64,000 bases of DNA, taken from Haloparvum alkalitolerans (GTDB lineage: Archaea; Halobacteriota; Halobacteria; Halobacteriales; Haloferacaceae). The notes below the pieces were generated by a model that worked only from the letters and a program-made list of their open reading frames with translations, was not told the DNA's origin and did not search any database. How positions within the stretch are numbered: the first letter of the stretch is position 1; each line of letters opens with the position of its first letter. The stretch spans positions 186,001 to 250,000 of the forward strand of contig NZ_JBNLIA010000003.1 in NCBI RefSeq assembly GCF_050122995.1. The letters are read 5' to 3'. The translations under genes and the position numbers were made by a program. This document shows positions 1 to 9,111 of this stretch, piece after piece.

Positions 1-906
1 GCCGCCGCGGCGCGTTTCGGGGGCGCCCGCGACGACGCAGTCGACGCGGTAGCCCGCCCCCTCGCGGAGGTCGCCGAGCCGCCCGGGCGCGAGGTGCGCG
101 TCGGTCCCCTGGTTGGTCAGGAACGTCGCGGCGCGGTCGACGGACTCGGCGTCGATGCGGGCCGCGACCTCCCGGCATGCCTCTGGCTCGTCGCCCCGGA
201 TCCCGTAGAGGATCGGTCCGGGCGCGTTGGGGACACAGACCGCCTCGCCCGTCCCGCGGTCGACCGTGTCCCAGACCGTCGGGTAGCCGAACTCGGCGGC
301 CGCGAAGACGGACTCCTCGTCCACCCTCCGAGGCGTCCCGCACCGCTCGAACCGCCGATACGCGACGTGCTCGTGAGTCCAGTCGTCGAAGGCCGCGAGC
401 GCCCCGACCGCGGCGATCGCGCCGATTCGGCCGCGTCCCTCGACGCTTCGGTCCCCCGCGTCCGCGTCCGGGTCGCCGCCGGCGCCGAAGCCGGCGTGAT
501 CGAACCCGTGTTCGTCGGCGAGCGCGGTGGCCTCGTCGAGGTCCAGGCGCTCGCGGAGCGCCCGCCGAGCGAATCCGGCCACCTCGTCGGGAATCGCCGC
601 GGGCGCGTCCGGCGGGAGCGGGGCGACGACGACCCCCGGCGACGTCCGGGGGTCGTCCGCCTCGGCGAGCCCCGCCAGCAGGTCGCCCGCGAGTTCGAAC
701 GCCTCGTCCGCGGGCAGGTCCGTGTGGAGCGCGAGCGCCGCGTTCCCCCGCGTCTTGTGTTTCACCCCGGGGTTGAGGCGCACGAGGAGCCGGCACTCGA
801 CGCGGCCGCCCGCGGCCGCGATCCGCTCCGCGAGTCGCGTCGCGGCGTAGGTCGTACACATCCCGCGCTCGCGGGAGTCGGTGTCGTCGAGCCCGACGAT
901 GGTCAC
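1..906 (-). CDS. tiaS: tRNA(Ile2) 2-agmatinylcytidine synthetase TiaS, C-terminus beyond window
   Basis: TiaS makes agmatidine at C34 of the CAU-anticodon isoleucine tRNA, so that it reads AUA instead of AUG. The open frame runs off the left edge: 302 codons are present, whereas full TiaS is about 420-450 residues. The N-terminus reads TIVGLDDTDS followed by GMCTTY, the hallmark of the TiaS kinase-like domain, and LNPGVKHKTRGNAAL follows. The visible end enters the OB-fold region; the C-terminal zinc ribbon lies outside. No ATG fits, so the GTG at 906 was chosen because family homology begins at the next codon. A tRNA with a CAT anticodon lies at 40187-40262 and could be its substrate. Confidence 0.9.
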   Translation of the reverse strand, partial: MTIVGLDDTDSRERGMCTTYAATRLAERIAAAGGRVECRLLVRLNPGVKHKTRGNAALALHTDLPADEAFELAGDLLAGLAEADDPRTSPGVVVAPLPPDAPAAIPDEVAGFARRALRERLDLDEATALADEHGFDHAGFGAGGDPDADAGDRSVEGRGRIGAIAAVGALAAFDDWTHEHVAYRRFERCGTPRRVDEESVFAAAEFGYPTVWDTVDRGTGEAVCVPNAPGPILYGIRGDEPEACREVAARIDAESVDRAATFLTNQGTDAHLAPGRLGDLREGAGYRVDCVVAGAPETRRGG

Positions 907-953
907 GGTCGGCGTACGGGCCCGACCGGCAAGCGGCTTTCGCGTCGGGAGGA

Positions 954-962
954 GTATATAAC
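954..962 (-). promoter_or_regulatory. Candidate TATA box for tiaS
   Basis: The minus strand reads gttatatac here, about 48 bp before the GTG start of tiaS. This spacing would give a short leader of about 20-25 nt rather than a leaderless message. Confidence 0.4.
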
Positions 963-1032
963 TCTACCGCCGAAGAAGCGCGAAAAACCGCCAGAGCGCG
1001 CCGAGACCGGCCGCTCCCCGGCCGGCACAACG

Positions 1033-1039
1033 TATTTAT
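1033..1039 (+). promoter_or_regulatory. TATA box of the HTH regulator
   Basis: The sequence tatttat lies 25-31 bp before the ATG at 1064, the spacing of leaderless haloarchaeal promoters. This argues for the ATG at 1064 over the in-frame GTG at 1040, which would lie at the TATA box itself. Confidence 0.6.
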
Positions 1040-1063
1040 GTGGCGAAGGGCGTATCAACGGCT

Positions 1064-2035
1064 ATGTCCCGGAGTGCGCTCGTCGGGAACGTCACCGCCA
1101 TGCTGGAGGACGCGGGGTTCCTCGTGAGCGACCGGTGTGCGGTCCGGCCCAAGAGCTTCGACCTGGCCGCTCGCCGCGGGGAGGACCTGGTCCTCCTGAA
1201 GATCCTCGGCAACGTCGACGCGCTCGACGCCGAGACCGGCGCGGAGATGCGCCGCCTCGGGGAGTACCTCGACGCGACGCCGATGGTGGTCGGGCTGCGG
1301 ACGCGCGACGAGGACCTGAAGCCGGAGGTCGTCTACTTCCGGCACGGCGTCCCCGTCATCAACCCCGACACCGCGGTCGACCTGTTCATCGAGGAGATCC
1401 CGCCGCTGATCTACGCCGCGCCCGGCGGCCTCTACGTCAGCATCGACGGCGAACTGCTCGCTGACGAGCGCGAGGAGCGCGGCTGGTCGCTCGGCCGGCT
1501 CGCCTCCGAACTCGGCGTCTCGCGACGCACCGTCTCGAAGTACGAGGACGGGATGAACGCCTCCATCGAGGTGGCCGTCCAACTGGAGCAGATCTTCGAC
1601 GAGCCGTTCTCCAGCCCGGTGAACGTGATGGAGGGGGCCGAGGAGGTCCACGACGCGGACCCGACCCCCGACGCGCCCGAGGCCGACCCCGACGACGAGC
1701 ACGTCGTCCACGTGCTGACGCGCGCGGGCTTCACCGTCCACCCGACCGCCCGCGCCCCGTTCAAGGCCGTCTCGGAGGACGAGGACAGCCGCCGGATGCG
1801 CGTGCTCACCGGCCACTCCTCGTTCACCCCGGCCGCGGAGAAGCGCGCGCGGATCATGTCCTCCATCGGCGAGGTGGCCCAGACCCGGTCGGTCTACTTC
1901 ACCGAGGAGGAGAACCGCCGCGAGTCCGTCGACGGCACCGCCCTCGTCTCCTGTGAGGAGCTCGCGGAGATCGACGACCCCGAGTCGATCCGCGACCTGA
2001 TCCGGGAGCGGGCCGAGCGCCCGAACGAGGCGTAG
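1064..2035 (+). CDS. Archaeal HTH-type transcriptional regulator (XRE-like)
   Basis: A 323-residue protein of the conserved archaeal putative HTH regulator family found in most euryarchaea. The first 120 residues form a conserved alpha/beta domain (LVLLKILGNVDAL, then VPVINPDTAVDLF). Residues about 132-180 are a Cro/C1-type helix-turn-helix (WSLGRLASELGVSRRTVSKYE). An acidic linker at about 195-215 leads to a C-terminal domain. It is transcribed away from tiaS. The regulated genes are unknown; the family is ubiquitous, which suggests a housekeeping target rather than a local operon. Confidence 0.85.
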   Translation: MSRSALVGNVTAMLEDAGFLVSDRCAVRPKSFDLAARRGEDLVLLKILGNVDALDAETGAEMRRLGEYLDATPMVVGLRTRDEDLKPEVVYFRHGVPVINPDTAVDLFIEEIPPLIYAAPGGLYVSIDGELLADEREERGWSLGRLASELGVSRRTVSKYEDGMNASIEVAVQLEQIFDEPFSSPVNVMEGAEEVHDADPTPDAPEADPDDEHVVHVLTRAGFTVHPTARAPFKAVSEDEDSRRMRVLTGHSSFTPAAEKRARIMSSIGEVAQTRSVYFTEEENRRESVDGTALVSCEELAEIDDPESIRDLIRERAERPNEA

Positions 2036-2053
2036 CGGCGCGGGAACCGCTCA

Positions 2054-3322
2054 CTACTCCGTGACCCATAGCCCGGCCGCCAGCACCGCGGCACCGACCT
2101 GCGAGGCCGCCAGCAGCGCGAACGCGACCCGGAAGCCGGCGGCGTCCGCGAGGGTGCCGACGACCGCGGGCGCGAACGCGCCGGCGCCCATCAGCAGGGT
2201 GCGGACCACGCCGAGCCCGCCGCCGGCCATCCAGTCGGGCAGGATCTCCACGAGGTGTGCACCACGGACCGGCCGGAAGCCGTGCGCGCCCAGTCCCAGC
2301 AGGACGACGACCGCGCCCAGCGCGACCGGGCCGGCGCCGACGGCCGGCAGGACGACCGCCGCCGCGAGCGCCGCGCCCGCCAGCGCCAGCGTCGCGACGA
2401 TGACCGGGAGTCGACCCACGCGGTCGCTGAGGTCGCCGGAGACGAGTTGGACCAGACTCACGACGAACAGCGCCGAGTAGATCAGGTTCGCGGTCGCGGT
2501 CGACAGCCCGCCGGCGTCCGCGAGGTACAGCGGCAGGAACGCCACCGTCCCGTTGTAGGCGAACGAGAACAGCACCGTGACGCCGACGAACGCGGAGAAC
2601 CGAGGGGCACGGAACAGGTCGACGTAGTCGCGGACGCCGGGCTCGTCCCGGTCCTCGTCGTCCGTCTCGACCGGCGATTCGTCCGCGTGCTCGTCCGTGG
2701 AGTCCGATCCCTCGGAGAGCCGGCGCGGCACGCGGATCCGGAACGCGGTCGCCAGTCCGAGCGCGACGACGCCGGCGATCAGGAACACGGCGCGCCAGTC
2801 GGCGCCCGGCAGCCGCGACAGCGCCGCCGCGAGCGCGGGCGGCGCGGACAGAAACAGCACGACGGCCGCGGGCGCGACCACGCCGCCGAACGCGCCGAAC
2901 GTGTCGAGCGCGCCGAGCGCGCGTCCGGTCCGAGCGGGGTACACCCGCGAGAGCAGGCGAACGGCGACGGTCTTGTGCGCGCCGGTCCCCGCGCCCATCA
3001 CGAGCATCGCGCCGACCAGAACCGCGAACGGCGAGTCGACGACGAGCACGAGCGCGCCCGCCCCCGCGAGCACGGCGCCCGCGACGACGACTCGCACCGC
3101 CCCCAACCGGTCCGCGAGGACGCCGCTGGGGAACTGCATCGCCGCGTAGACGATCATGAACCCGGTGAAGGCGGTCCCGACCGCGGCGTTGCTGACGCCG
3201 TAGCTCGCCTGCAGTGGCTCGAACAGCGGCGGGAACGCGTAGCGCAGGAACTTCGCGAGGAACCAGATCAGCGCCGTCACCACGAGCACGTCGTACTCGC
3301 GGAGGCGGCCGAACGCGGTCAT
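2054..3322 (-). CDS. Major facilitator superfamily transporter
   Basis: A 422-residue membrane protein with about 12 hydrophobic segments in two halves, separated by a charged cytoplasmic loop at about residues 200-240 that is very rich in D and E. The first half carries LADRLGAVRVVVAG, matching the MFS loop 2-3 signature, and the second half has the parallel DLSDRVGRLPVIV. It is probably a secondary transporter driven by H+ or Na+. The substrate cannot be told from sequence, and no catabolic gene beside it gives a clue. It converges with the HTH regulator, leaving only 18 bp between stop codons. Confidence 0.85.
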   Translation of the reverse strand: MTAFGRLREYDVLVVTALIWFLAKFLRYAFPPLFEPLQASYGVSNAAVGTAFTGFMIVYAAMQFPSGVLADRLGAVRVVVAGAVLAGAGALVLVVDSPFAVLVGAMLVMGAGTGAHKTVAVRLLSRVYPARTGRALGALDTFGAFGGVVAPAAVVLFLSAPPALAAALSRLPGADWRAVFLIAGVVALGLATAFRIRVPRRLSEGSDSTDEHADESPVETDDEDRDEPGVRDYVDLFRAPRFSAFVGVTVLFSFAYNGTVAFLPLYLADAGGLSTATANLIYSALFVVSLVQLVSGDLSDRVGRLPVIVATLALAGAALAAAVVLPAVGAGPVALGAVVVLLGLGAHGFRPVRGAHLVEILPDWMAGGGLGVVRTLLMGAGAFAPAVVGTLADAAGFRVAFALLAASQVGAAVLAAGLWVTE

Positions 3323-3413
3323 CGTTCCCTCGGTCGCCGACGAGGGGGTTAAACCGTCCGACTCCGGCAGCCCGGCGGCACGCGGTCGGCGCGCTCGCCG
3401 GTACGTCGGGGAC

Positions 3414-4562
3414 CTACCGCTCGTCGAGCGGGACGATCTCGGCGTCCTCGGGACCGGTGTAGCGGGCGCGCGGGCGGATCAGGCGGTTGTCCTCCTGGTA
3501 CTCGAGCACGTGGGCGATCCAGCCGCCGGCCCGGGACATCGCGAAGATGGGGGTGTACATGTCCATCGGGATGCCGAGGTGGTCGTAGACGGAGCCGGAG
3601 TAGAAGTCGACGTTGGGCGCGATCCCCTTCTCGACGAGGCCCTCGTCGGTGAGGTACTCCTCGATGGCGGACGTGTAGTCGAGCCACTTCGTGTCGCCGG
3701 TCGACTCGGAGAGGTCGCGCAGTTTCTCCTCTAAGATCTCCGCGCGGGGGTCCTTCACCTCGTAGACGCGGTGGCCGAAGCCGGGGATGCGGCGGCCGTT
3801 CGCGCGGGCGTCCTTCGCCCACTCGACGGGGTCCTTCCCGGAGGCGTCGACCTCGTGGAGGGTCTCCATCACGTCCTGGTTGGCGCCGCCGTGGAGCGGG
3901 CCCGAGAGCGCGCCGATGCCGCCGACGACCGCGGAGTAGATGTCGGCCATCGTCGAACCGATCACCATCGCCGTGAACGTCGACGCGTTGAGCCCGTGGT
4001 CGGCGTGCAGCGTCAGCGCCATGTCGAACGTCTCCTCGGCCACCGCGTCCGGCTCGACGCCGGTGAGCATGTAGAGGAAGTTGCCGGCGTGGGACAGCTC
4101 CGGGTCCGGCGCGACCGGCTCCTCGCCCTGCCGCGCGCGCTCGAAGGCGGCGAGGATCGTGGGGATCTTCGCGGTGATCCGCCGGCCCTGCCGGAGCGAG
4201 TGGTTGAGGTCCTCCGGCTCGCCGTCCGGCTCGGGGTCGTAGCTGCCGAGCATCGACACCCCGGTCCGCAGCGCCGCCATCGGCTTGGCGTTCGCCTCCG
4301 CGAGGGTCGCGACCGTCTCCAGCACGTCGTCGTCGACCGCGCGCTCGCTCGCGAGGTCCGCCGCGAACGCGTCGAGCTCGTCCGCGGTCGGTAACTCGCC
4401 GTGCCACAGCAGATAGAGCACCTCCTCGTAGGTAGCCTCGCGGGCGAGATCCCCGATGTCGTAGCCGCGGTACACGAGTTTGCCGACGCTACCGTCGATG
4501 TAGCTCAGCTCGGACTCCGCGACGAGAACACCCTCCAAGCCCCGCTTCAGCTCGTCTGACAT
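3414..4562 (-). CDS. citZ: Citrate synthase
   Basis: Condenses acetyl-CoA and oxaloacetate to citrate at the entry of the TCA cycle. The 382-residue length is that of the short archaeal and Gram-positive enzymes. Catalytic segments are all visible: LHADHGLNAS, LHGGANQDVM with the active-site His, GFGHRVYEVKDPR with the second His and the CoA/citrate arginine region, and PNVDFYSGSVY with the catalytic Asp. The start MSDELKRGLEGV matches haloarchaeal citrate synthases. It is a single-gene unit with a 91 bp gap to the MFS transporter upstream on the map, and it shares no obvious operon. Confidence 0.97.
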   Translation of the reverse strand: MSDELKRGLEGVLVAESELSYIDGSVGKLVYRGYDIGDLAREATYEEVLYLLWHGELPTADELDAFAADLASERAVDDDVLETVATLAEANAKPMAALRTGVSMLGSYDPEPDGEPEDLNHSLRQGRRITAKIPTILAAFERARQGEEPVAPDPELSHAGNFLYMLTGVEPDAVAEETFDMALTLHADHGLNASTFTAMVIGSTMADIYSAVVGGIGALSGPLHGGANQDVMETLHEVDASGKDPVEWAKDARANGRRIPGFGHRVYEVKDPRAEILEEKLRDLSESTGDTKWLDYTSAIEEYLTDEGLVEKGIAPNVDFYSGSVYDHLGIPMDMYTPIFAMSRAGGWIAHVLEYQEDNRLIRPRARYTGPEDAEIVPLDER

Positions 4563-4760
4563 ACCCGAACGGTTCCCGCCACCCTCAAAAAAGCGTTATC
4601 GTTTAGGAGGGTTTTCGTTCGACAGTCGTCGAACCGCAGGGCGACGTTGCACGGCGACGGCGGGTCACTCGGAGAATCCTTTTTCACGGCGGGGCGCCAA
4701 GGCGAACGGCGACCGGCCGGTCGATCCGGCCCTGATATCTTCGTGCCGACCGCGCGCCCA

Positions 4761-6647
4761 TCACCCGCGCGCCGGGACGACGGTGATCCGCTGTTTGCGG
4801 TCGATGGCGTCCTCGAGCTCCTCGGCGATGGCGGAGCCGCGGGAGACCTGCACCTCGCCGCCGCGGCCGACGGTCGCGGTGAACAGGTACTCGTCGCCCG
4901 CGCGCACCTCGACGGTGTCGCCGACGTGTTCGTCCATCGGGATGACGACGTGCCGGGAAGTTATCTCCGGCTGGACCACCTGCTCGCGCTCCGCGCCGAC
5001 CTGCCCGTTGCCGGTGCCCGCGGGACCGCCGGAGCCGGACGCGGCGCCGCCGCGACCGGGCTTTTCGTCGTGCGTGCGCACGTCGATGTCGATGCCGAGC
5101 CTGTTCTCGATGTCGGTGATCCGGCCGCCGCCCTTCCCGATGACGGAGGCGATGTCGTCCTCCTCGACGTAGACGACCGCGTCGTCGTTGCCCTGCAGTT
5201 CGACGTCGACGTGTCCGCGGGCGACCGACCGGATCTCGCGTTCGATCTCCTTTTTCGCGATGCGGCCGACGCCCGTCTCGGCGCTCCCCTCGCCGTCCTC
5301 GCCGAGCGGGACGGTGACGACCTGTCGGTTGAAGGTGTAGATCTCGTACTCCGGCCGGCCGGTCTCGAAGTTCGTCACCTGAATGACCGGGCGCGCGAGG
5401 TCCTCCGCGGTGAGCCCCTCGGGCACCTTCACCTCCGTCTCCACGTCGTAGACGGTCTCGACCTCTCCGGCCTCGATGTAGACGACGGTGTCGACGATCT
5501 GCGGGATCATCCCGAGCTCGACGCGGCCGACGAGCCGCTGGAGCGAGTCGATGGCCCGCGAGGCGTGGACGACGCCGACCATGCCGACGCCGGCCATCCG
5601 CATGTCCGCGAACACCTCGAAGTCGTCCGTCTTCCGGACCTCGTCGTAGATGGTGTAGTCCGGGCGGACCAGAAGCAGGGAGTCGGCCGTGTTGGCCATC
5701 TCGCCGCCGAGCGCGCCGTACTGGGTGATCTCCGGCCCGACCTGCAGGTCCCGGGGCTTCTCCATCGTCTTGACCGCGTAGTCGCTGTCGTTGAGGAACT
5801 CCGCGACCGCCTGCGCGAACGTCGACTTCCCGGCCCCGGGCGACCCCGAGATCAGGACGCCGCGTTTCGACTCCAGGAACCGCTCGCGGAGCTCGTCCGC
5901 GAACTCGTAGTCGTCGAGGACGGTCTTCGCGATGGGACGCACGGCCGTGATCTCGACGCCGTCCGAGAAGGGCGGCCGCGCGACCGCGATCCGGTAGTTG
6001 CGGTACTGGACGATGTCCATACCCTCGTCCGAGAGTTCGACGTAGCCGTCGTTGGACTGCCGCGCGAGGTTGACGATGGCGGTGGCCCACTCGCGCATCT
6101 GCTCGTCGCCGGTGGGCTCGTCGTCGATGACCTCGTAGCGCATCTCGCCGAGCGTGCCGCGTTTCGCCTTCGGCTTCGTGTCGGTCTTGAGGTGGACCGA
6201 CATCGTCTCGTCGGTGAAGAACCGCTCGATGGGGAGCTCCTCGACCACGCCGCGGGTGACGGGTTCGAGGTAGTCGACCGCGAGCCCCTTCGCCTTCGCG
6301 ACCTCCGCCTGCACCACGTCGCTGGTGAGCAGGGTGGCGTCGTGTTCGCCGGCCGCGTCGCGGATCACCGCGTCGATCTCGCCCTCGTCGGCGGCGTCCT
6401 GCCGGCCGGCTCCGGGGCGGACGCCGACGTACGTCAGGTCGATCCGTCCCTCGTCGGCCATCGTCGCGAGCCGCTGGAGCTCCGAGAGCCCGTCCCAGCC
6501 GGAGTCGCGGCCGTCGTTGGCCTGCGCCTCCAGTTCGCCGACGACGGCCTCGGGGACGACCACCGTCGCGCCCTCGTAGGTCCCGTCCTCGACGCGTTCG
6601 GACACGCGGCCGTCGACGACCGCACTGGTGTCCGGTACTACGTTCAT
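4761..6647 (-). CDS. PIN domain - PilT-type ATPase - KH domain protein
   Basis: A 628-residue archaeal fusion. Residues 1-130 are a PIN nuclease-like domain (VPDTSAVVDGR with the acidic residue, and later ALLTSD-like DATLLTSDVV). Residues about 200-440 are a secretion-type AAA ATPase with Walker A GSPGAGKS at 268-275 and a PilT-like body. Residues about 470-525 are a KH RNA-binding domain with IGKGGG at 503-508. A G/S-rich linker at 530-550 precedes a C-terminal beta-rich segment. Known family members are called PINc/VapC-type ATPases; RNA processing is likely but unproven. A TATA box 25 bp upstream supports this start. Confidence 0.9.
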   Translation of the reverse strand: MNVVPDTSAVVDGRVSERVEDGTYEGATVVVPEAVVGELEAQANDGRDSGWDGLSELQRLATMADEGRIDLTYVGVRPGAGRQDAADEGEIDAVIRDAAGEHDATLLTSDVVQAEVAKAKGLAVDYLEPVTRGVVEELPIERFFTDETMSVHLKTDTKPKAKRGTLGEMRYEVIDDEPTGDEQMREWATAIVNLARQSNDGYVELSDEGMDIVQYRNYRIAVARPPFSDGVEITAVRPIAKTVLDDYEFADELRERFLESKRGVLISGSPGAGKSTFAQAVAEFLNDSDYAVKTMEKPRDLQVGPEITQYGALGGEMANTADSLLLVRPDYTIYDEVRKTDDFEVFADMRMAGVGMVGVVHASRAIDSLQRLVGRVELGMIPQIVDTVVYIEAGEVETVYDVETEVKVPEGLTAEDLARPVIQVTNFETGRPEYEIYTFNRQVVTVPLGEDGEGSAETGVGRIAKKEIEREIRSVARGHVDVELQGNDDAVVYVEEDDIASVIGKGGGRITDIENRLGIDIDVRTHDEKPGRGGAASGSGGPAGTGNGQVGAEREQVVQPEITSRHVVIPMDEHVGDTVEVRAGDEYLFTATVGRGGEVQVSRGSAIAEELEDAIDRKQRITVVPARG

Positions 6648-6670
6648 ACCGACGCTGGGGGCGCGTGCCG

Positions 6671-6676
6671 TATAAG
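6671..6676 (-). promoter_or_regulatory. TATA box of the PIN-ATPase-KH gene
   Basis: The minus strand reads cttata 24-29 bp before the ATG at 6647, a leaderless-promoter spacing. Confidence 0.6.
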
Positions 6677-6767
6677 GGTGTTCGACCGCCGGCCCCCCGG
6701 CGGGCTTATAAATTCCGGCGCGACCGTCCGTCTCGCAGCGGCGCTGTTGCGAGGGCGTGTGTCGCGA

Positions 6768-6800
6768 GGGCGCGCCGTCCTGCGGACGCGCCCTGAAAAA
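6768..6800 (-). terminator. Hairpin with T-run downstream of sufS
   Basis: GGGCGCG at 6768-6774 pairs with CGCGCCC at 6787-6793, with further CCG/CGG pairing inside the loop. On the minus strand an ATTTTTC run directly precedes the stem, 27 bp past the sufS stop, and could terminate sufS. The same hairpin could instead end a plus-strand transcript (see findings). Confidence 0.5.
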
Positions 6801-6827
6801 TGGGAGTTCGAGGGGACCGCTCGCCGC

Positions 6828-8105
6828 TCAGGCGAACAGCTGTCGCGCCTCGTCGACCGCTTCGACGAGCGCGTCGATCTCCTCGGTCGTGTTGTAGACG
6901 TAGAACGACGCCCGCGCCGAGGAGTTCGCGCCCAGCTCGTCGTGAAGCGGCTGGGTGCAGTGGTCGCCCGCGCGGACGGCCACGCCGAAGTCGTTGAGGA
7001 TGCTGGAGAGGTCGTGAGCGTGGACGCCGTCGAGGTTGAACGCCACCAGCCCGCCGCGCTCGTCGCCCGGGGGGCCGTAGATCGTCACGTCGTCGAACTC
7101 CGTCAGGCGGTCGTAGGCGTACTCGGCCAGCCGGTCCTCGTGGGCCTGCACGTTCTCCATGCCGATCCCCTCGAGGTAGTCGATGGCGGCCGCGAGCCCG
7201 ATCCCCTGTGCGATGTTGGGCGTGCCCGCCTCGAACTTCCACGGGAGGTCCTCCCACGTCGCGTCCTCGAAGCTGACCCGGCGGATCATGTCGCCGCCGT
7301 AGAGGTACGGCTGCATCGAGTCGAGCAACGACTCGCGGCCGTAGAGGACGCCGATCCCCGTCGGACCGCACATCTTGTGGCCCGAGAAGGCGAGGAAGTC
7401 GACCCCGAGTTCGCCCACGTCGACCGGTCGGGTGGGGACCGATTGGGCGCCGTCCGCGAACAGGTACGCGTCGTGCTCGTGGGCCATCTCCGCCAGCTCA
7501 CTGACGGGGTTTATCGTCCCGAGCGTGTTCGAGACGTGGACGACCGAGACCATCTTCGTCGAGTCGTCGATGCAGTCGGCGGCGTGGTCCATGTCGAGGG
7601 TTCCGTCCTCCTCGACCTCGATGAACCGCACGTCAGCGCCGGTGCGCTTGCCGATCTGCTGCCACGTCACGAGCGCGGAGTGGTGCTCCATCTGCGTGAG
7701 CACGACGCTGTCGCCCGGGCCGAGCTCCTCCAACCCCCAGGCGTACGCGACGAGGTTCATCGCCTCGGTCGTGTTCTTCGTGAAGACGATCTCCTCGCGT
7801 CCCTCGGCGCCGATGAACTCGGCGACGCGGTCGTGGGCCTCCTCGTAGGCGACGCTCGCCTCCTGGCTCAGCTGGTGGATCCCGCGGTGGACGTTCGCAT
7901 TGTACTCGCGGTAGTAGTCCGCGATCGCGTCGATCACCTGGTTCGGCTTCTGCGTCGTCGCGCCGTTGTCGAGGTAGACGAGCGGCGTCTCGTCGCCCGG
8001 CCCCTCGCCGGGAACCGTCACGTCGCCGCCGACCTTCCGCTCCAGGATCGGGAAGTCGTCGCGGAGCGCGTCGACGTCGAAGGGGGACTGTTCTTGAACT
8101 CCCAT
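6828..8105 (-). CDS. sufS: Cysteine desulfurase SufS
   Basis: A PLP enzyme that removes sulfur from cysteine for Fe-S cluster assembly. The 425-residue protein shows the class V aminotransferase fold with YLDNGATTQKPN near residue 45, the PLP lysine K244 in SGHKMCGPTG, and the persulfide cysteine C383 in RAGDHCTQPLH, which is the long-loop pattern of SufS (group II) enzymes. The partner scaffold SufU lies about 25 kb away at 33142-33561 instead of adjacent. The start MGVQEQSPFDVDALR fits the family. No other suf gene is close by. Confidence 0.95.
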   Translation of the reverse strand: MGVQEQSPFDVDALRDDFPILERKVGGDVTVPGEGPGDETPLVYLDNGATTQKPNQVIDAIADYYREYNANVHRGIHQLSQEASVAYEEAHDRVAEFIGAEGREEIVFTKNTTEAMNLVAYAWGLEELGPGDSVVLTQMEHHSALVTWQQIGKRTGADVRFIEVEEDGTLDMDHAADCIDDSTKMVSVVHVSNTLGTINPVSELAEMAHEHDAYLFADGAQSVPTRPVDVGELGVDFLAFSGHKMCGPTGIGVLYGRESLLDSMQPYLYGGDMIRRVSFEDATWEDLPWKFEAGTPNIAQGIGLAAAIDYLEGIGMENVQAHEDRLAEYAYDRLTEFDDVTIYGPPGDERGGLVAFNLDGVHAHDLSSILNDFGVAVRAGDHCTQPLHDELGANSSARASFYVYNTTEEIDALVEAVDEARQLFA

Positions 8106-8176
8106 TACCGAAAGGGACGGGTTGGAGGACTAACACCCCTTCGGTCGGCCGAGGGGCCCGACTGGAGCCCGCGGCG

Positions 8177-9076
8177 TCAGTCTCGGCTCCGGTAGCCCCT
8201 GATCTCCACGTACGTGCTCCGGACGGTCACCGGCGTCACGTCCGCCACGTCCGCGGCCTCCCGCTGGGTGACCGCCCCACCCGCGTCGACCTGCTGACCC
8301 GCGGTGTACAGACACGCCGCCGCGACGCCGCTGGGATCGCGCCCGCCCGCGGTCCCCTCCTCGACCGCTCGCCGCGCGAGCTCGCGGGCGCGCCGCTCGA
8401 CCGCGGTCGAACAGCCGAGCTCCGAGGCGAACCGCGGGAGGTACTCCGCGGGGTCGGTCGGGCCGACCGGAAGCCCCAGTTCGCGGTTCATGGCGTCGAA
8501 GGCGGCGTCCTGTTCGCCGGCGGTCGCCTTCGCGGCCTCGCGCACCTCCGTGCGCGTCCGGGCGACGTTGGCCGCCCGGGCGGCGGCGTACACGGCGGCC
8601 GCCGAGAACCCCTCCAGCGAGCGCCCGCGAAGCAGGTTCGCGTCCTGCGCCGAGTCGAACAGCGCACACGCCTGGTCGCGGACGCTCTCGGGCAGCCCGA
8701 GTTCGCCGACCAGCCGCCGGATCTCCGTGTAGGAGTAGACGCGGTTCCGCTCCCGCTTCGAGCCGATCTTCGAGCGCTTGTGGTGCGTCCGCATCCGTGC
8801 GAGACGGCGCTTCTTCCGACCGGTGAGCCGCGTCGACCGGCCGATCTCCGTCGAGAGCCCGCGGTCGTGTCTGGCCCGCGTCCGCGGCGCGCCGGTCCGC
8901 TCGGGGCTGGTGTCGTCGTCCGCGAACGAGCGCCACTCGGGACCGTGGTCGATGCGGTCGGCCTCGACCACGAGCCCGCAGTCGCCGCAGACGCGTTCGG
9001 TGCCGTCGGTACGAACCTGACCGTCACACTCGGGGCAACCCGGCGAGCGCGACGGCGTGGAGCGTGTTCCACTCAT
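8177..9076 (-). CDS. tfb: Transcription initiation factor IIB (TFB)
   Basis: Bridges TBP-TATA and RNA polymerase. The 299-residue protein has an N-terminal zinc ribbon with C14, C17, C30 and C33, then the B-reader-like segment HDRGLSTEIG, an Arg/Lys-rich linker at about 75-105, and two cyclin repeats (about 110-200 and 205-295). The ATG at 9076 was preferred over a longer frame because a TATA box (9102-9111) lies 26-35 bp upstream and the zinc ribbon starts soon after. The linker and first cyclin repeat are divergent from main haloarchaeal TFBs, so this is probably one of several paralogues. Confidence 0.93.
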   Translation of the reverse strand: MSGTRSTPSRSPGCPECDGQVRTDGTERVCGDCGLVVEADRIDHGPEWRSFADDDTSPERTGAPRTRARHDRGLSTEIGRSTRLTGRKKRRLARMRTHHKRSKIGSKRERNRVYSYTEIRRLVGELGLPESVRDQACALFDSAQDANLLRGRSLEGFSAAAVYAAARAANVARTRTEVREAAKATAGEQDAAFDAMNRELGLPVGPTDPAEYLPRFASELGCSTAVERRARELARRAVEEGTAGGRDPSGVAAACLYTAGQQVDAGGAVTQREAADVADVTPVTVRSTYVEIRGYRSRD

Positions 9077-9101
9077 ACACGACAGGCTTGGCGCCGATTC
9101 C

Positions 9102-9111
9102 TTACTTAAAC
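9102..9111 (-). promoter_or_regulatory. TATA box of tfb
   Basis: The minus strand reads gtttaagtaa, ending 26 bp before the tfb ATG. It fits a leaderless transcript and decides the start. Confidence 0.6.

Noticed and set aside
1040..1063. GTG start eight codons before the HTH regulator ATG
   Set aside because: It lies at the TATA box; a leaderless ATG at 1064 fits the promoter spacing better.
4647..8195. A very long plus-strand open frame over the PIN-ATPase and sufS genes
   Set aside because: It is antisense to two well-supported genes and its protein is Val/Asp/Arg/Leu-rich without any motif; high GC content removes stop codons from the opposite strand.
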